The notes under the pieces are model-generated. The model searched no databases and was not told the origin of the DNA. It worked only from the letters and a program-made list of their open reading frames with translations. Position numbers and translations under genes: made by a program. This document shows positions 6,853 through 7,638 of a stretch of 7,638 nt of DNA, piece after piece (the stretch's first letter is position 1; every line of letters begins with the position of its first letter). The DNA comes from Methyloceanibacter sp. (lineage in GTDB: Bacteria; Pseudomonadota; Alphaproteobacteria; Rhizobiales; Methyloligellaceae): contig JANWJA010000050.1 of the NCBI GenBank assembly GCA_025449615.1, positions 1 through 7,638 of the forward strand, read 5' to 3'.

Positions 6853-7251
6853 TTATTTCTGTGTCTTCAGATAAGCGATGATGTCAGCACGCTCGCCGGC
6901 ATCCGGGACGCCGGGGAACGCCAGAGCCATCGGTGAATCCGGGATCATCGCCTTGGGATCGGCAATCCACTTGTCGATGTTTTCCTCCGTCCAAACCCAG
7001 CCGTCGGCGCCGAGCTTCTTCATGCCTGCGGAATACATCGAGGCATAGTCCGCGACTGATGCGGCTTTGCGCCCAACAATGCCGTTAAGCTCTGGCCCGA
7101 CCAGCGTTTTGGCGCCTTCGCCAACCTGATGGCAAATCCCGCACTTGGCGAACGCGGCCTTGCCCTTGGCGGCGTCGCCTTCGGCGAGGGCGGAACTGGT
7201 AAGGGCGACAACAGTCAATCCAGCAACAGCAAGACTAAAAACCATCCTCAT
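6853..7251 (-). CDS. Class I c-type cytochrome, periplasmic (cytochrome c2/c550-like)
   Basis: Small soluble electron carrier, 132 residues with a signal peptide (about 1-23, cleavage after SSALA). One heme is attached at CGICH (C37, C40, H41), followed by VGPELNGIVGRKA (51-63), typical of bacterial cytochrome c2 and mitochondrial-like c. The C-terminal helix is present (RADIIAYLK, 121-129). The expected sixth ligand is M108 in SPMALAFPG; in most relatives the methionine is followed directly by a K/T/A-F-x-G turn, so the two extra residues here are slightly unusual. The ATG at 7251 has AGGGAG seven bases upstream; a second ATG two codons later is less well placed. The gene is convergent with the TRAP binding protein and divergent from the glcD-like gene. 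A likely role is moving electrons between a dehydrogenase or the bc1 complex and a terminal oxidase. A link to lactate or glycolate oxidation is suggested only by position. Confidence 0.95.
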   Translation of the reverse strand: MRMVFSLAVAGLTVVALTSSALAEGDAAKGKAAFAKCGICHQVGEGAKTLVGPELNGIVGRKAASVADYASMYSAGMKKLGADGWVWTEENIDKWIADPKAMIPDSPMALAFPGVPDAGERADIIAYLKTQK

Positions 7252-7258
7252 CTCAATT

Positions 7259-7264
7259 CTCCCT
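7259..7264 (-). promoter_or_regulatory. Ribosome binding site of the cytochrome c gene
   Basis: AGGGAG on the minus strand sits seven bases before the ATG at 7251 and selects it over the ATG at 7245. Confidence 0.75.
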
Positions 7265-7295
7265 ATGTTTGGGCGCTTCTACGACGCCGCTCAAT

Positions 7296-7324
7296 TTCCT
7301 AGCAGAGACTTCAAAGGGCTTCAA
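7296..7324 (-). promoter_or_regulatory. Candidate promoter for the cytochrome c gene
   Basis: On the minus strand TTGAAG (7324-7319) is followed after 17 bases by TAGGAA (7301-7296), preceded by TGC as in an extended -10. Transcription would start near 7289, about 38 bases before the ATG. The match to consensus is partial and was found by eye. Confidence 0.3.
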
Positions 7325-7326
7325 AG
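7309..7326. repeat. Two direct copies of CTTCAAAG spaced one helical turn apart
   Basis: CTTCAAAG occurs at 7309-7316 and again at 7319-7326, a 10-bp period. The second copy overlaps the -35 of the candidate cytochrome promoter. Such phasing is compatible with a regulator binding the same face of the helix, but two 8-bp copies may also be chance. Confidence 0.5.
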
Positions 7327-7372
7327 CTGGAACACTGCGACATCCTGGTCCCTGACCGGTTTGCTCTTAAAC

Positions 7373-7407
7373 CAAAGGAGCTTTGCCGTACTATATTGCC
7401 CGGCAAT
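7373..7407. promoter_or_regulatory. Two short palindromes in the cytochrome c / glcD divergent region, possible operator
   Basis: CAAAG-GAG-CTTTG lies at 7373-7385 (5-bp arms). A perfect ATTGCC-C-GGCAAT lies at 7395-7407 (6-bp arms with one central base). Between them is CTATATT, an AT-rich stretch that could be a -10 for the plus-strand glcD-like gene, though no good -35 is present. The palindromes are directly visible; their use as operators is inferred from their place, 68 bp before the glcD-like start. The rest of the 224-bp gap (7252-7475) shows no gene. Confidence 0.4.
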
Positions 7408-7475
7408 CAAACGCATGCGAAAGACTGTCGTTCCTTGTTAAGGTTGGAGCCCCCGTTGGTGCTGGGCAATGCGGT

Positions 7476-7638
7476 ATGTCCTTGATTGAACTTCCAAAGC
7501 CGGACCAATCCGTACTCTCGCGGCGTGACGAGATTATCAAGGATTTGCGGAAGCTCGTGCCGGAGACCCCTCTGATCGCCGACGCCCAGGGCCGCCGCAC
7601 CTACGAATCCGACGCGCTGTCCGCCTATCGTGGCGTGC
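7476..7638 (+). CDS. FAD-linked oxidase, GlcD / D-lactate dehydrogenase type (5' end only)
   Basis: The first 54 codons of a flavin 2-hydroxyacid oxidase that continues past the right edge. The visible part includes RRDEIIKDLRKLVPE (16-30) and GRRTYESDALSAYRG (39-53), the characteristic N-terminal segment of glycolate oxidase subunit GlcD and bacterial D-lactate dehydrogenases, just before the FAD-binding PCMH domain. GlcD works with GlcE and GlcF to oxidise glycolate to glyoxylate; single-gene relatives oxidise D-lactate. Which applies depends on the genes beyond the window. The ATG at 7476 has only a weak ribosome site (GGTTGG is distant, CTGGG is about 7 bases away), but no other start codon lies in frame nearby upstream and it aligns with the family start. 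Divergent from the cytochrome c gene. Confidence 0.88.
   Translation, partial: MSLIELPKPDQSVLSRRDEIIKDLRKLVPETPLIADAQGRRTYESDALSAYRGV

Noticed and set aside
7415..7441. Eight-codon frame MRKTVVPC as a possible leader peptide before the glcD-like gene
   Set aside because: No ribosome site, no attenuator-like hairpins after it, and no run of codons that would sense an amino acid.

Overview
The window looks like chromosomal DNA from a GC-rich alphaproteobacterium, most likely of the order Hyphomicrobiales (Rhizobiales; Bradyrhizobium or Xanthobacteraceae-like). This rests on codon use, the class I cytochrome c type, and the combination of lutABC, a TRAP binding protein and a glcD gene. The genus is a guess from protein character, not from a search. 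Coding density is high. I see no insertion sequence, CRISPR array, tRNA or rRNA, and every complete gene appears intact.

Left part (1-2708, minus strand): two genes for surface polysaccharide synthesis. A 675-residue membrane-bound nucleotide-sugar 4,6-dehydratase of the WbpM/CapD/FlaA1 family is followed by a WecA/WbpL-type glycosyl-1-phosphate transferase whose 3' end lies outside the window. This is the familiar pairing of an enzyme that makes a UDP-4-keto-6-deoxy-HexNAc precursor with the enzyme that loads a HexNAc-1-phosphate onto undecaprenyl phosphate.

Middle (2803-5695, minus strand): a tight lutA-lutB-lutC operon. It encodes the three-part iron-sulfur L-lactate oxidation complex (LldEFG). 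Spacing is 2 bp between lutA and lutB, and the stop of lutB overlaps the GTG start of lutC by GTGA. A bulged hairpin directly after lutC separates it from the polysaccharide genes.

Right part (5785-7638): a TRAP-type periplasmic binding protein is read divergently from lutA across 89 bp. It converges on a minus-strand gene for a soluble periplasmic class I cytochrome c, and the two share a 14-bp perfect inverted repeat that probably ends transcription from both sides. Divergent from the cytochrome gene, after a 224-bp intergenic region with an imperfectly understood palindrome, is the first part of an FAD-linked oxidase of the GlcD/D-lactate dehydrogenase type.

Taken together, 2803-7638 reads as a 2-hydroxyacid (lactate/glycolate) oxidation island: a possible substrate-capture protein, an L-lactate oxidation complex, a second flavin 2-hydroxyacid dehydrogenase and a periplasmic electron carrier. 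The individual families are well known. I did not find a clearly undescribed system. The points most worth checking are the binding protein lacking visible membrane subunits, the possible functional link between the oxidases and the cytochrome, and the small operator-like elements between the cytochrome gene and glcD.
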